A stretch of DNA of 64,000 nt from JAFASC01 sp036265935 (lineage in GTDB: Bacteria > Pseudomonadota > Alphaproteobacteria > Rhizobiales > Beijerinckiaceae): positions 1-64,000 of the forward strand of contig DATAOB010000073.1 in NCBI GenBank assembly GCA_036265935.1, written 5' to 3'. The position numbers and the translations under genes are program-made. How positions within the stretch are numbered: position 1 is the stretch's first letter; each line of letters starts with the position of its first letter. Shown here piece after piece: positions 35,792 to 44,309 of this stretch. The notes under the pieces were generated by a model that did not search any database, was not told the DNA's origin, and saw nothing but the letters and a program-made list of their open reading frames with translations.

Positions 35792-36064
35792 TTACTCCGC
35801 CGCCTGCGGCGCCACCGGCACGATGGAGACCGCCGAGCGGCCCTTGCCGCGCGTCTTGAACTCGACCCGCCCGTCCACAAGCGCAAACAGCGTGTGGTCG
35901 GTGCCGACCCCGACATTGGCGCCGGCATGCCACTTGGTGCCTCGCTGGCGCACCAGGATGTTGCCCGAGATGACGCTCTCGCCGCCGAATTTCTTCACGC
36001 CGAGGCGGCGGCCCTTGGAATCGCGGCCGTTGCGCGAGGATCCGCCCGCTTTCTTGTGCGCCAT
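35792..36064 (-). CDS. rpmA: 50S ribosomal protein L27
   Basis: This is the 90-residue L27, which reaches the peptidyl-transferase centre with its basic N-terminus (MAHKKAGGSSRNGRDS). The segments GVKKFGGE and LVRQRGTKWHAG are invariant in the family. The start overlaps the rplU stop (TAATG), so the two are translationally coupled. Confidence 0.98.
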   Translation of the reverse strand: MAHKKAGGSSRNGRDSKGRRLGVKKFGGESVISGNILVRQRGTKWHAGANVGVGTDHTLFALVDGRVEFKTRGKGRSAVSIVPVAPQAAE

Positions 36065-36417
36065 TATTCCGCTCCCTTGGGGCTGGCCTTGGCCGCGGCC
36101 TTCCCGCCGCCGTCGATGCCGGTGATCTTGATCACCGTCAGGTCCTGCCTATGGCCGCGCTTGCGCTTGGAATTCTTGCGCCGGCGCTTCTTGAACGCGA
36201 TGACCTTCGGGCCACGCTTGTGCTCGACGATCGTGCCGGTGACCGAGGCGCCCGCGAGCGCGTCCCCGCCGAGCTCGGTCGAGTCGTCGCGGGTCAGCAT
36301 CAGCACCTCGCCGAACGTGACGCTCTCGCCGGGCTTGCCGGCAAGCGACATGACCGTAATCGTTTCTTCGGCGGCGACGCGATACTGCTTCCCGCCGATC
36401 TTGATGACTGCGAACAT
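36064..36417 (-). CDS. rplU: 50S ribosomal protein L21
   Basis: This is the 117-residue L21, which binds 23S rRNA. It starts MFAVIKIGGKQYRV, has FKKRRRKNSKRKRGHRQ as the RNA-binding segment, and carries a short Ala/Lys-rich C-terminal tail. ATG 36417 is certain by alignment to the family; the open frame upstream to 36600 is not conserved. It is the first gene of the operon, so the promoter should lie in 36418-36600. Confidence 0.98.
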   Translation of the reverse strand: MFAVIKIGGKQYRVAAEETITVMSLAGKPGESVTFGEVLMLTRDDSTELGGDALAGASVTGTIVEHKRGPKVIAFKKRRRKNSKRKRGHRQDLTVIKITGIDGGGKAAAKASPKGAE

Positions 36418-36601
36418 CGTCTTTCCCGTGTTCAAGTCCGGCTCTCGCGCGGGAACGCGCCGGCCGGCTTTTTGGCAGTGGACCGAAATGGCGGCCCTAC
36501 GCGAACGCGCGGGACCGAACGAAAATCGCGGCGAAACCGCCGCGATTGCTGGCGTTTCTCTAGTGGTTCGGGGCCGGGGTGTCAACGCGGGCCCCGGCAC
36601 T

Positions 36602-36640
36602 CCTCACCCTGAGGAGCGCCGAAGGCGCGTCTCGAAGGGT
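36602..36640. repeat. Intergenic palindromic repeat, CCTCATCCTGAGGAG type (copy 3)
   Basis: This reads CCTCACCCTGAGGAGCGCCG, then AAGGCGCGTCTCGAAGGGT. It sits just upstream of the truncated SnoaL-like reading frame, at the point where similarity to that family begins to fail. Confidence 0.7.
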
Positions 36641-36697
36641 GCGGCATTTGCGGCCAATATTCGCGGCGTCCTCGGCTGGGGCGGCCTCGATGTGGCG

Positions 36698-36961
36698 ATG
36701 CCGATTTGGCGCGAGCTGCACGACAGCATGAAGATGCATCTCGCAATCGAGCGATTGGTTGAGGATGGCGACACGGTCGTTGCCCTTTTGAACGAGACGG
36801 GCCGGTTCAGTGCGCCGTTTCGTGGGCTTCCGGACAAAGCACCGACGGGAAAGACTTACGAGATCATCGCCATCGAGTGGTTCGAATTTAACGGCGGCAA
36901 AATCACGCGGCGCTGGGCGGCGCGGGACTCGGCCGCGATCACGCTGCAGGTGTGCGAGTAG
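36698..36961 (+). pseudogene. Truncated SnoaL-like (ester cyclase) protein
   Basis: The 87-residue frame from ATG 36698 matches the C-terminal two thirds of SnoaL-like proteins: ERLVEDGDTVVALLNETGRF, a GKTYEIIAIEWFEFNGGKI strand pair and a final ITRRWAARDSA. About 40 residues expected at the N-terminus are missing. Upstream, the same open frame runs into a palindromic repeat and the antisense of rplU. It is probably a 5'-truncated remnant, though a short functional version is possible. Confidence 0.6.
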
Positions 36962-36977
36962 AAGAGCCACGACGCGC

Positions 36978-37074
36978 GTCATTGCGAGGAGCGACAGCGA
37001 CGAAGCAATCCAGGGGCAGATTTTACAACGCATCGAGCATTTGCCCTGGATTGCTTCGCTGCGCTCGCAATGAC
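36978..37074. repeat. GTCATTGCGAGG palindromic repeat (copy 3)
   Basis: The left arm GTCATTGCGAGGAGCGACAG and right arm GCGCTCGCAATGAC surround inner arms GACGAAGCAATCCAGGG and CCCTGGATTGCTTCG. It lies directly beside a repeat of another family (37112-37310), so the 430 bp from 36962 to 37392 consist almost wholly of repeats. Confidence 0.9.
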
Positions 37075-37111
37075 GTGCTGCATCCGCCCCTCACACTGTC
37101 TCTAATCCTTG

Positions 37112-37310
37112 TCGTTAGCGCCCTTCCCCCATTCGAAGTCGCCTGTTGGCGACTTCGACATCAACGTGCGCATGTCGGCAACAGCCGACATGCGATGGGG
37201 AAGGTGTCATTGCGAAGCAATGACGGATGAGGGTGAAGCAAAATTCAACGCCCCTCATCCGCCCTTCGCTGACGCGAAGGGCACCTTCTCCCGCAAGGGG
37301 AGAAGGAGCG
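37112..37310. repeat. Compound CTTCTCCC/CCTCATCC repeat (copy 1)
   Basis: It starts GTTAGCGCCCTTCCCCC and contains two local hairpins (GAAGTCGCC/GGCGACTTC and ATGTCGGC/GCCGACAT). These are followed by GTGTCATTGCGAAGCAATGAC, then GGATGAGGGTGAAGCAAA with its inverted partner CCCCTCATCC, and finally CACCTTCTCCCGCAAGGGG and AGAAGG. Related copies are at 40391-40530 and 62255-62395. Confidence 0.85.
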
Positions 37311-37392
37311 CGCACTCCGCGCCGATCTACATCTTAAGCGCAGCTTCCCCGCCAAACACGAGCCGGCTATCGTCCCGCCATAAGGGACGGAC

Positions 37393-37815
37393 ATGCCAAA
37401 CCAACATCTCGCACGCGGAATTTTGCTGGCGGCAATCGCGCTCGCCTTCGGCTTGGGCGCGCTTCGCTACAACATGGGCAGCCTCGTCCATGCGGGCCCC
37501 GGCCTGTTTCCGCTTCTGCTCAGCGGGCTGCTTCTCGTGCTCGCATTGATCACCATCGTGCAGTCGCGTTTCCTTGAGGCCGAGCCGCTCGATTTCAACC
37601 TCAAGAACATCGCGCTCATCATGCTTGCGCTCGGCGGCTTCGTCATCATTTCCGAGTACGTCGCGATGATATTCGGCATCGCCTTTCTAGTCTTCGTCGC
37701 CTCGCTGGCGGGGAGCTCGCATTCCTGGAAACGCAGTTTGCAGGTGACGGTGGCACTCATCGTTGTTGCCTTCATCTTCCAAAAATTTCTCGGTCTCCAT
37801 TTGAGGCTGATTTGA
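37393..37815 (+). CDS. tctB: Tripartite tricarboxylate transporter small membrane subunit (TctB family)
   Basis: This is a 140-residue protein with four hydrophobic helices (about 7-25, 38-57, 70-105 split in two, 115-135). The GPGLFPLLLSGLL segment is typical of TctB. With TctA and a periplasmic TctC-type protein it forms a secondary importer for carboxylates. Its stop overlaps the tctA start (TGATG). Confidence 0.9.
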   Translation: MPNQHLARGILLAAIALAFGLGALRYNMGSLVHAGPGLFPLLLSGLLLVLALITIVQSRFLEAEPLDFNLKNIALIMLALGGFVIISEYVAMIFGIAFLVFVASLAGSSHSWKRSLQVTVALIVVAFIFQKFLGLHLRLI

Positions 37816-39329
37816 TGGAGATGCTGCAGAACCTCGCCTTCGGCTTCGAGCACGCGCTGACGATCCAGAACCTCGCTTATTGCGCGCTCGGATGCGTGGT
37901 CGGGACCGTCATCGGTTTGTTGCCGGGCCTCGGGCCGCTCGCCACGATCAGCCTGCTCCTGCCGCTGACGTATTCGATCCCGACGGACAGTGCGCTCATC
38001 ATGCTCGCCGGCATCTATTACGGCGCGCAATACGGCGACAGCGTCAGCGCGATCACGATGAAAATCCCGCATGCGAGCAGCATCGTCGCTTGCATCGACG
38101 GCTACCAGATGACGCTCAAAGGCAAGACCGGCCTCGCGCTGTTCACGGCGGGCGTCTCGAGCTTCATCGGCGGAACGGTCGCGATCGTCGTTCTCGCCTC
38201 TCTCGCGCCGACGCTCGGCCAGGTCGGGCTCCTGTTCGGCCCCGCCGATTATTGCGCGCTGATGTTGCTCGGCTTCATGTGCGTGAGCATTGTCACGACC
38301 GGCAGCCTCGTCAGCGGCCTGGCGATGTGCCTGATCGGCGTGCTCCTCGGCCAGATCGGCACCGACGTGGAGACGGGTGTCCAGCGTTTCACGTTCAACA
38401 TTCATGCGCTGATCGACGGCGTCAGCCTGGTGAGCGTCGCGCTCGGCTGTTTCGGCATTGCCGAGATTGCCAAGAACCTCGATGCTCGCGAGGAACGCAC
38501 ACCGTTCAACGGCAAGATACATCTGATGCCGACTTGGGGCGAGTTCAAGCGCATCATTCCGAGCGCGTTGCGCGGCAGCGCGGTCGGCTCGCTCCTCGGC
38601 ATTCTGCCCGGCGGCGGCCCGACGATCGCGCAGTTCGCTGCTTATGCCGTCGACAAGAAGGTCAGCAAGTACAGAGACGAGATCGGCTCCGGCTGCATCG
38701 AGGGCGTTGCCGGACAGGCCGCCGCCGACGAGGCCGCCGCGCGCACGAGCTTCATTCCATTGATGAGTCTGGGCATCCCTGAGAATGCCGTGATGGCGCT
38801 GATGATGGCGGCTTTCATCATCAAGGGCGTGCAGCCCGGACCGAATATGCTTTCCAAGCACCCCGATCTGTTCTGGGGTCTTGTCGCCAGCATGTGGATC
38901 GGCAATTGCTTCCTGTTGATCCTGAATGTGCCGCTCGTACGCTTCTGGCTGTCGGTGTTCAAGATTCCCTACAATGTGCTGTTCCCCTCGATTCTGTTCT
39001 TCTGTTGCATCGGTACTTACAGCGTCAACAACAATCTCGACGACGTTATAGTCACCGCGGCGTTCGGGTGTCTCGGATATATGTTCATGCGGCTCAGCAT
39101 GGATCCCGCGCCGCTGATGCTGGGGTTCATTCTCGGGCCCATGCTCGAAGAATACTTTCGCCGCGCCATGATCTTGAGCCGCGGCAGCTTCGAAGTCTTC
39201 GTCACGCGGCCGATCAGCGCGACTTTGATTGCCCTGATGGTGCTCCTCGTCGCCGGGCAATTGTTCTTCACGGTGAGAGGCATTCGCGCCGGCCGGCGCT
39301 CGGATTTAGAGCCTGCTCAACCAGTTTGA
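37815..39329 (+). CDS. tctA: Tripartite tricarboxylate transporter permease (TctA family)
   Basis: This 504-residue permease has about 11-12 membrane helices. It carries the conserved GLLPGLGPLATISLLLP motif near residues 35-52, YYGAQYGDSVSAI and the second half motif LGILPGGGPTIAQF. Start ATG 37815 overlaps the tctB stop by one base, and the TTG at 37812 is less likely. It forms the carboxylate channel. Confidence 0.95.
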   Translation: MEMLQNLAFGFEHALTIQNLAYCALGCVVGTVIGLLPGLGPLATISLLLPLTYSIPTDSALIMLAGIYYGAQYGDSVSAITMKIPHASSIVACIDGYQMTLKGKTGLALFTAGVSSFIGGTVAIVVLASLAPTLGQVGLLFGPADYCALMLLGFMCVSIVTTGSLVSGLAMCLIGVLLGQIGTDVETGVQRFTFNIHALIDGVSLVSVALGCFGIAEIAKNLDAREERTPFNGKIHLMPTWGEFKRIIPSALRGSAVGSLLGILPGGGPTIAQFAAYAVDKKVSKYRDEIGSGCIEGVAGQAAADEAAARTSFIPLMSLGIPENAVMALMMAAFIIKGVQPGPNMLSKHPDLFWGLVASMWIGNCFLLILNVPLVRFWLSVFKIPYNVLFPSILFFCCIGTYSVNNNLDDVIVTAAFGCLGYMFMRLSMDPAPLMLGFILGPMLEEYFRRAMILSRGSFEVFVTRPISATLIALMVLLVAGQLFFTVRGIRAGRRSDLEPAQPV

Positions 39330-39345
39330 CGGCACCTACGCGCGA

Positions 39346-40317
39346 TCACTCGATCTTCGCGCCGGAGAACTCGACGACCTTCTTCCACTTTGCGGTCTCG
39401 TCGACGATCACGCCGCCGAATTCCTGCGGCGACAGACGAAGCGGCGTCCCGCCGAGCTCGGCGAGCTTCTTCACCATCGCGGGATCGTCCAGAATCTCGT
39501 TCACTTCCTTGTTCAGCCGCGCGATCACTTCGGGCGGCGTGCGCTTCGGCGCGCCGATACCGAACCAGGCGCTCGCCTCATAGCCCGGCACCGCTTCCGC
39601 AACCGTCGGCACGTCGGGGAGAGCCGGCGAACGTTCGCTCGTCGTGACGGCGAGCGCGCGCAGCGCCCCGGCGCGAACGTGGCCGATCGACGAGGGAAGA
39701 TTGTCGAACAGCACGTCGGCATTGCCGGCAAGCAGATCCGTCAACGCGGGAGCTGCGCCGCGATAGGGGACGTGCACCATGTCAACGCCGGTCATCGCCT
39801 TGAAGAGCTCGCCGGACATGTGAACGGACGTGCCCAGGCCGGACGAGGCCATGTTCACCTTTCCCGGATTGGCCTTGCAGTACGCGATGAACTCGGCGAC
39901 CGTTTTCGCCGGAACCTTCGGATTGACTTCCATGATGTTTGGCGACCGCGTGATGCCTGCGACCGGCGCGATGTCTTCCACAAAATTGAATGTCAGCTTC
40001 TTGTAGAGGCTGCCGTTGATGCCGTTGGCGGGATTGACCAGGAGAAGCGTGTGGCCATCGGGTTCGGCCGTCACGACGATTTCGGTCCCGATGTTATTGC
40101 CGGCGCCGGGACGGTTCTCGACGACCACCTGCTGGCCGAGCCTTTTGCCGAGAGGGTTGGCGATCAATCGCGCCAAAACGTCCGTCGTGCCTCCCGGGGT
40201 GTACCCGACAATCCAGCGGATCGGTCGCGAGGGATAGGTCTCAGCGCGGGAAATTGCCGGGAAAGCAACGAGCGCGCCTGCGGCAATCACGGCTCGTCTC
40301 GACAGCGTAGCGCTCAT
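39346..40317 (-). CDS. Tripartite tricarboxylate transporter substrate-binding protein (Bug/TctC family)
   Basis: This 323-residue periplasmic protein has a Tat-like signal peptide (SRRAVIAAGALVAFP, cleavage near SRAE at about 25) and the Bug-family mature domain: YPSRPIRWIVGYTPGGTTDVLAR, VVVENRPGAGNNIG and YRGAAPALTDLLAG. It is convergent with tctBA, with a gap of only 16 bp, so it has a separate promoter. It is the likely binding protein for that transporter. Bug proteins bind varied carboxylates; the ligand is not evident. Confidence 0.93.
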   Translation of the reverse strand: MSATLSRRAVIAAGALVAFPAISRAETYPSRPIRWIVGYTPGGTTDVLARLIANPLGKRLGQQVVVENRPGAGNNIGTEIVVTAEPDGHTLLLVNPANGINGSLYKKLTFNFVEDIAPVAGITRSPNIMEVNPKVPAKTVAEFIAYCKANPGKVNMASSGLGTSVHMSGELFKAMTGVDMVHVPYRGAAPALTDLLAGNADVLFDNLPSSIGHVRAGALRALAVTTSERSPALPDVPTVAEAVPGYEASAWFGIGAPKRTPPEVIARLNKEVNEILDDPAMVKKLAELGGTPLRLSPQEFGGVIVDETAKWKKVVEFSGAKIE

Positions 40318-40390
40318 TTTTCCTCCGCCCGCGAATTTTCGTTGCCCGGAATGTAGCTAGGCGAGCTCGACAATCAAAGACGTGCCGCTC

Positions 40391-40530
40391 GTTAGCGCAC
40401 CTTCCCCCTTGATGGGGGAAGGTGTCATTGCGAAGCAATGACGGATGAGGGTGAAGCAAATCAACGCACCCCTCATCCGACCCGCACTCACGCGCGGACC
40501 ACCTTGTCCGCAAGGGGAGAAGGGCGCGCC
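40391..40530. repeat. Compound CTTCTCCC/CCTCATCC repeat (copy 2)
   Basis: This has the same plan as the copy at 37112: GTTAGCGCACCTTCCCCC, a short hairpin, GTGTCATTGCGAAGCAATGAC, GGATGAGGGTGAAGCAAA and the partner CCCCTCATCC. A CGCGCGTG-type hairpin and CCGCAAGGGGAGAAGG follow. It fills most of the gap between the tct binding-protein gene and the methyltransferase gene. Confidence 0.85.
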
Positions 40531-40573
40531 CCCCACCCGTTCCCCATTGCCGCGCCCCGTGCCACAACGCCCC

Positions 40574-41344
40574 ATGTCCCTCGACGTCATCGACCTGCGC
40601 TCGTTCTACGCCTCGGCCCTCGGCAAGGTGGCGCGCAGGTTCGTCTCGCGGCTTGTCAGGGCACGCTGGAAAAACTGCACCGGCCTCTCGATCATGGGGA
40701 TCGGCTATGCCTGCCCCTATCTCGATCTCTTCGTGCCGGAGGCGGTCCGGGTGCTCGCGTTCATGCCGGCTGAGCAGGGCGTGGTGAACTGGCCCTCCTC
40801 GGGCCGCTCGGCCTCGGCGCTGGTCGAGGCGACTATGATGCCGCTGCCCAATGCCTGTATCGATCGCGTGCTCGTCGTCCACGCGCTCGAAAGCGGCGAG
40901 CATCCGCGCGAGCTTCTGGAGGAAATCTGGCGCATCCTCACGCCGGGCGGCCGCATGATCCTGATTGCGCCGAACCGCTCGGGCCTCTGGGCGCGGATCG
41001 ATACGACGCCGTTCGGGCAAGGCCAGCCCTATTCGCGCGGACAGCTGCGCGAGCTCATGCGCGACACCCTGTTCTCGCCGACCTATTGGGGTGAGGCGCT
41101 CTACGTGCCGCCCTTCGCCGGGCGCTTTCTCCTGCGGCTTGCCGCCTTCTTCGAGCGGCTCGGCGGGCGCTTCTCGCTGCCCGGCGCGGGCGTGCATATC
41201 GTCGAGGCGACGAAGCAGGTCTATCGGCCGATCGGCGTCCGCCGCGCGGTGCGGCAGGTGGTGCGCCCGCTTGAGCCGGTGCTGGCACCGGTTCCGGCGG
41301 GGCTGACGCGTGCTGGCTTGCCGAGCGGCGGCGCCGAAGGCTAG
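40574..41344 (+). CDS. SAM-dependent methyltransferase (class I)
   Basis: This is a 256-residue methyltransferase-like protein. Motif I is in the degenerate form LSIMGIGYACPYLDLF. It has RVLVVHALESGEHPRELLEEIWRILTPGGRMILIAPNRSG as the post-II/III region. I recall this subfamily in Hyphomicrobiales lying near a glyoxalase II gene, which is not seen here. ATG 40574 gives the expected MSLDVIDLRSFY start; the open frame upstream runs into a repeat. The methyl acceptor is unknown. Confidence 0.85.
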   Translation: MSLDVIDLRSFYASALGKVARRFVSRLVRARWKNCTGLSIMGIGYACPYLDLFVPEAVRVLAFMPAEQGVVNWPSSGRSASALVEATMMPLPNACIDRVLVVHALESGEHPRELLEEIWRILTPGGRMILIAPNRSGLWARIDTTPFGQGQPYSRGQLRELMRDTLFSPTYWGEALYVPPFAGRFLLRLAAFFERLGGRFSLPGAGVHIVEATKQVYRPIGVRRAVRQVVRPLEPVLAPVPAGLTRAGLPSGGAEG

Positions 41345-41405
41345 CTTCCGCGCGCGGCCGGCCAGGCGCGCGAGACAATCAGCAAGACTTCGGGAGAGAC
41401 ACGAG

Positions 41406-42185
41406 ATGAATGCAGGCGGACCTGTCGCGCAGCTGGCGAACCGCCTGCGGGCCGGCGAGAAACTGTTCATCGCCTGGTGCGGCATTCCCGAAGTGACGAT
41501 CCCTGAGGCGCTGGTGCGCGACGGCTATGACGCCGCGCTGCTCGACATGCAGCACGGCGCCTATGATTTTTTGACCGCGGCGCGCGGCATTGCCCAGGTG
41601 GCGCTTGCCGGCAAGCCGACGCTCGTGCGCATTCCGGTGGGGCAGTTCGCCAATGCCTCGCGGCTCCTCGATTACGGCGCCGCGGGCATCGTCGCACCGA
41701 TGGTGAATTCGCAGGACGATGCGCGCCGCTTCGCGAGCTTCGTCAAATTCCCGCCGATGGGCGACCGCAGCTGGGGCCCGCGCCACGCGCTGCCGCTGAC
41801 GGAGATGGATGCGGCGACCTATCTCGCCAACGCCAACAGCCTGCATGTCGCGATCGCCATGATCGAGACGCGCCAGGCGCTCGGTGCGCTCGACGAGATA
41901 TTGAGCGTGCCGGGATTGGATGGCGTTTTGGTCGGCCCGTCGGATCTGTCGATCGCGCTGACCAATGGCGCGACTGTCGATCCGCATCATGCCGAGGTCG
42001 AGAAGGCGCTCGATCACGTGCTGGCGCGCTGCAAGGAGCACAAGAAGATTCCCTGCCTCTTCTGCATCGATGGCAAGCGGGCGAAGGAGATGAGCGCGAA
42101 AGGCTTCCAATTGTGCTCGGTCTCGACCGATTCGATCAGCCTGCGCCTCGGCGCCAAAGCGGAACTCAACGCCGCGCGCGGCTAG
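41406..42185 (+). CDS. HpcH/HpaI-type aldolase
   Basis: This 259-residue protein belongs to the HpcH/HpaI family of class II, divalent-metal pyruvate aldolases. These cleave 4-hydroxy-2-keto acids to pyruvate or oxaloacetate plus an aldehyde. Visible parts are LLDMQHGAYDF (catalytic His), VRIPVGQFANASRLLDYGAAGIVAPMV, the metal ligand Glu in IAMIETRQAL and GVLVGPSDLSIALT. It starts after a GGAGAGAC-like Shine-Dalgarno at ATG 41406. The next gene, ligA, begins 8 bp after its stop. Confidence 0.92.
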   Translation: MNAGGPVAQLANRLRAGEKLFIAWCGIPEVTIPEALVRDGYDAALLDMQHGAYDFLTAARGIAQVALAGKPTLVRIPVGQFANASRLLDYGAAGIVAPMVNSQDDARRFASFVKFPPMGDRSWGPRHALPLTEMDAATYLANANSLHVAIAMIETRQALGALDEILSVPGLDGVLVGPSDLSIALTNGATVDPHHAEVEKALDHVLARCKEHKKIPCLFCIDGKRAKEMSAKGFQLCSVSTDSISLRLGAKAELNAARG

Positions 42186-42193
42186 CGCCAAGC

Positions 42194-44290
42194 ATGAAGA
42201 AGCCGAAGCCTGTTAGTGAACTAAAGACGGCCGAGGCGAAAGCCGAGCACGATCGGCTCGGCCGCGAGATTTCCGAGCACGACAAGCGCTATTACCAGGA
42301 CGACGCGCCGACCGTCTCCGATGCGCAGTACGATGCGCTGCGCCGCCGCTACGAGGAGATCGAGCGGGCCTTTCCCGATCTCTCGACGCCCGACTCGCTG
42401 ACGCGCAAAGTCGGCGCCAAGCCGTCGGAGAAATTCAAGAAGGTGCGGCACAAAGTGCCGATGTTGTCGCTCGGCAATGTGTTTGCCGAGGAGGAGGTCG
42501 GCGAGTTCGTTGCGCGGGTGACGCGGTTTCTCGGCCTCGCCAAGCCGCCGGATTTCATCGCCGAGCCAAAAATCGACGGGCTCTCGTGCTCGCTGCGCTA
42601 CGAGCACGGCGCGCTCGTGCAGGCGGCGACGCGCGGCGACGGCTACGAGGGCGAGGACGTCACCGCCAATATCCGCACGATTGGTGAGATTCCGCAGAAA
42701 CTGAAAGGCGCCGCCGTTCCCGCGGTGCTGGAGGTGCGCGGCGAAGTCTACATGACTCACGCCGATTTCGCCGCGCTGAACGAGCGCCAGCGCGCCGCGG
42801 GGAAGCCTATTCTCGCCAATCCGCGCAACGGCGCGGCCGGCGCGCTGCGTCAGCTCGATCCGAACATCACGGCCGAGCGTCCGCTGCATTTCTTCGCTTA
42901 TTCCTGGGGTGAGGTGAACGCGCTGCCGGCGAAGACGCAAAGCGGCATGCTCGACTTTTTCCGCCGCTGCGGCCTGCCGACAAACAAGCTCACGAAAGTG
43001 TGCCACTCCGTCGACGACATGCTAGCGCAATATCGCGCCATTGAAGCGCAGCGCTCCTCACTCGGCTACGATATCGACGGCATTGTCTACAAAGTCGATC
43101 GTATCGACCTGCAGGAGCGGCTCGGTTTCGTCTCGCGTAACGCCCGCTGGGCGGTCGCGCACAAATTCCCGGCGGAACGCGCCACGACCGTCTTACGCGG
43201 CATCGAAATCCAGGTCGGCCGCACCGGCGCGCTGACTCCGGTCGCGCGGCTCGATCCGGTGACGGTCGGCGGCGTCGTCGTCTCCAACGCGACGCTGCAC
43301 AACGAGGATGAGATCGCGCGCAAAGACATCCGCATCGGCGACACCGTGCGCATCCAGCGGGCCGGCGACGTCATTCCGCAAATTCTGGAGATCATCAAAG
43401 AGAAGCGCCCGCGCGGCGCCAAGCCCTATCAATTCCCGCATGTTTGTCCGGTTTGCGGCTCGGCAGCTTTGCGCGAAACCGACGAGAAGGGAAACGAGGA
43501 CGTCGTTCGCCGCTGCACCGGCGGTTTGATCTGCGAGGCGCAGGCGGTCGAGCGGCTGAAACATTTCTGCTCGCGCAACGCGCTCGACATCGAAGGACTT
43601 GGCGACAAGCAGATCGAGATGTTTTTCCGAGAAGGGCTGGTGCGCACCGCCGCCGATATTTTTATGCTGGCCAAGCGCGACGCCAAAGCCGCAACAAAAC
43701 TCACGGATCGCGAGGGCTATGGCGAGACCTCCGTGCACAACCTTTTCGCCTCGATCGAAGCGCGTCGGCGCCCGCCGCTCAACCGCTTTATCTATGCGCT
43801 CGGCATCCGCCATATCGGCGAGACCAATGCACGGCGCCTCGCGCGCCATTTCGGCACGTTCGACGCGTTGCGCAAAACCGCGATCAAGGCCGCGACGGAT
43901 TTCGAAGCGCGGGCCGAGCTCGATTCGATCGGCGGCCTCGGGCCGACCGCGATCAAGGCCGTCGTGGATTTCTTTGCCGAGCCGCACAACGAGCAGGCGC
44001 TCGACGCCCTGCTTCACGAAGTCACCCCGCAACCCATGGAAGCGGTCGAGACCTCGAGCCCGGTGGCCGGCAAGACGATCGTCTTTACCGGCTCGCTCGA
44101 AAGAATGACGCGCGAGGAAATCAAGGCGCAGGCAGAGCGGCTCGGCGCTAAGGTCGCGGGCAGCGTATCGAGCAAGACCGACCTTGTCGTCGCCGGTCCG
44201 GGCGCCGGCTCGAAGCTCAACAAAGCCCGCGAGCTCGGCATCGAAGTGATCGATGAAGGCGCTTGGCTCAAGCGCATCGGCGCGGGATAA
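42194..44290 (+). CDS. ligA: NAD-dependent DNA ligase
   Basis: LigA seals nicks during replication and repair with NAD as cofactor. The 698-residue protein has the adenylation Lys126 in EPKIDGLS, NPRNGAAGALRQLD and the OB-fold GRTGALTPVA. Next come a zinc finger (CPVCGSAAL ... CTGGLIC ... HFC), helix-hairpin-helix motifs and a C-terminal BRCT domain (GKTIVFTGSLERMTREEIKAQAE). ATG 42194 follows the aldolase stop by 8 bp. The CoA-transferase frame overlaps its end only if an upstream start is used. Confidence 0.97.
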   Translation: MKKPKPVSELKTAEAKAEHDRLGREISEHDKRYYQDDAPTVSDAQYDALRRRYEEIERAFPDLSTPDSLTRKVGAKPSEKFKKVRHKVPMLSLGNVFAEEEVGEFVARVTRFLGLAKPPDFIAEPKIDGLSCSLRYEHGALVQAATRGDGYEGEDVTANIRTIGEIPQKLKGAAVPAVLEVRGEVYMTHADFAALNERQRAAGKPILANPRNGAAGALRQLDPNITAERPLHFFAYSWGEVNALPAKTQSGMLDFFRRCGLPTNKLTKVCHSVDDMLAQYRAIEAQRSSLGYDIDGIVYKVDRIDLQERLGFVSRNARWAVAHKFPAERATTVLRGIEIQVGRTGALTPVARLDPVTVGGVVVSNATLHNEDEIARKDIRIGDTVRIQRAGDVIPQILEIIKEKRPRGAKPYQFPHVCPVCGSAALRETDEKGNEDVVRRCTGGLICEAQAVERLKHFCSRNALDIEGLGDKQIEMFFREGLVRTAADIFMLAKRDAKAATKLTDREGYGETSVHNLFASIEARRRPPLNRFIYALGIRHIGETNARRLARHFGTFDALRKTAIKAATDFEARAELDSIGGLGPTAIKAVVDFFAEPHNEQALDALLHEVTPQPMEAVETSSPVAGKTIVFTGSLERMTREEIKAQAERLGAKVAGSVSSKTDLVVAGPGAGSKLNKARELGIEVIDEGAWLKRIGAG

Positions 44291-44309
44291 GGGCGCGGGA
44301 GGGGAGCGG

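Noticed and set aside
35894..36697. Long plus-strand frame leading into the SnoaL-like remnant
   Set aside because: This part is antisense to rpmA and rplU; only the last 87 codons show family similarity.
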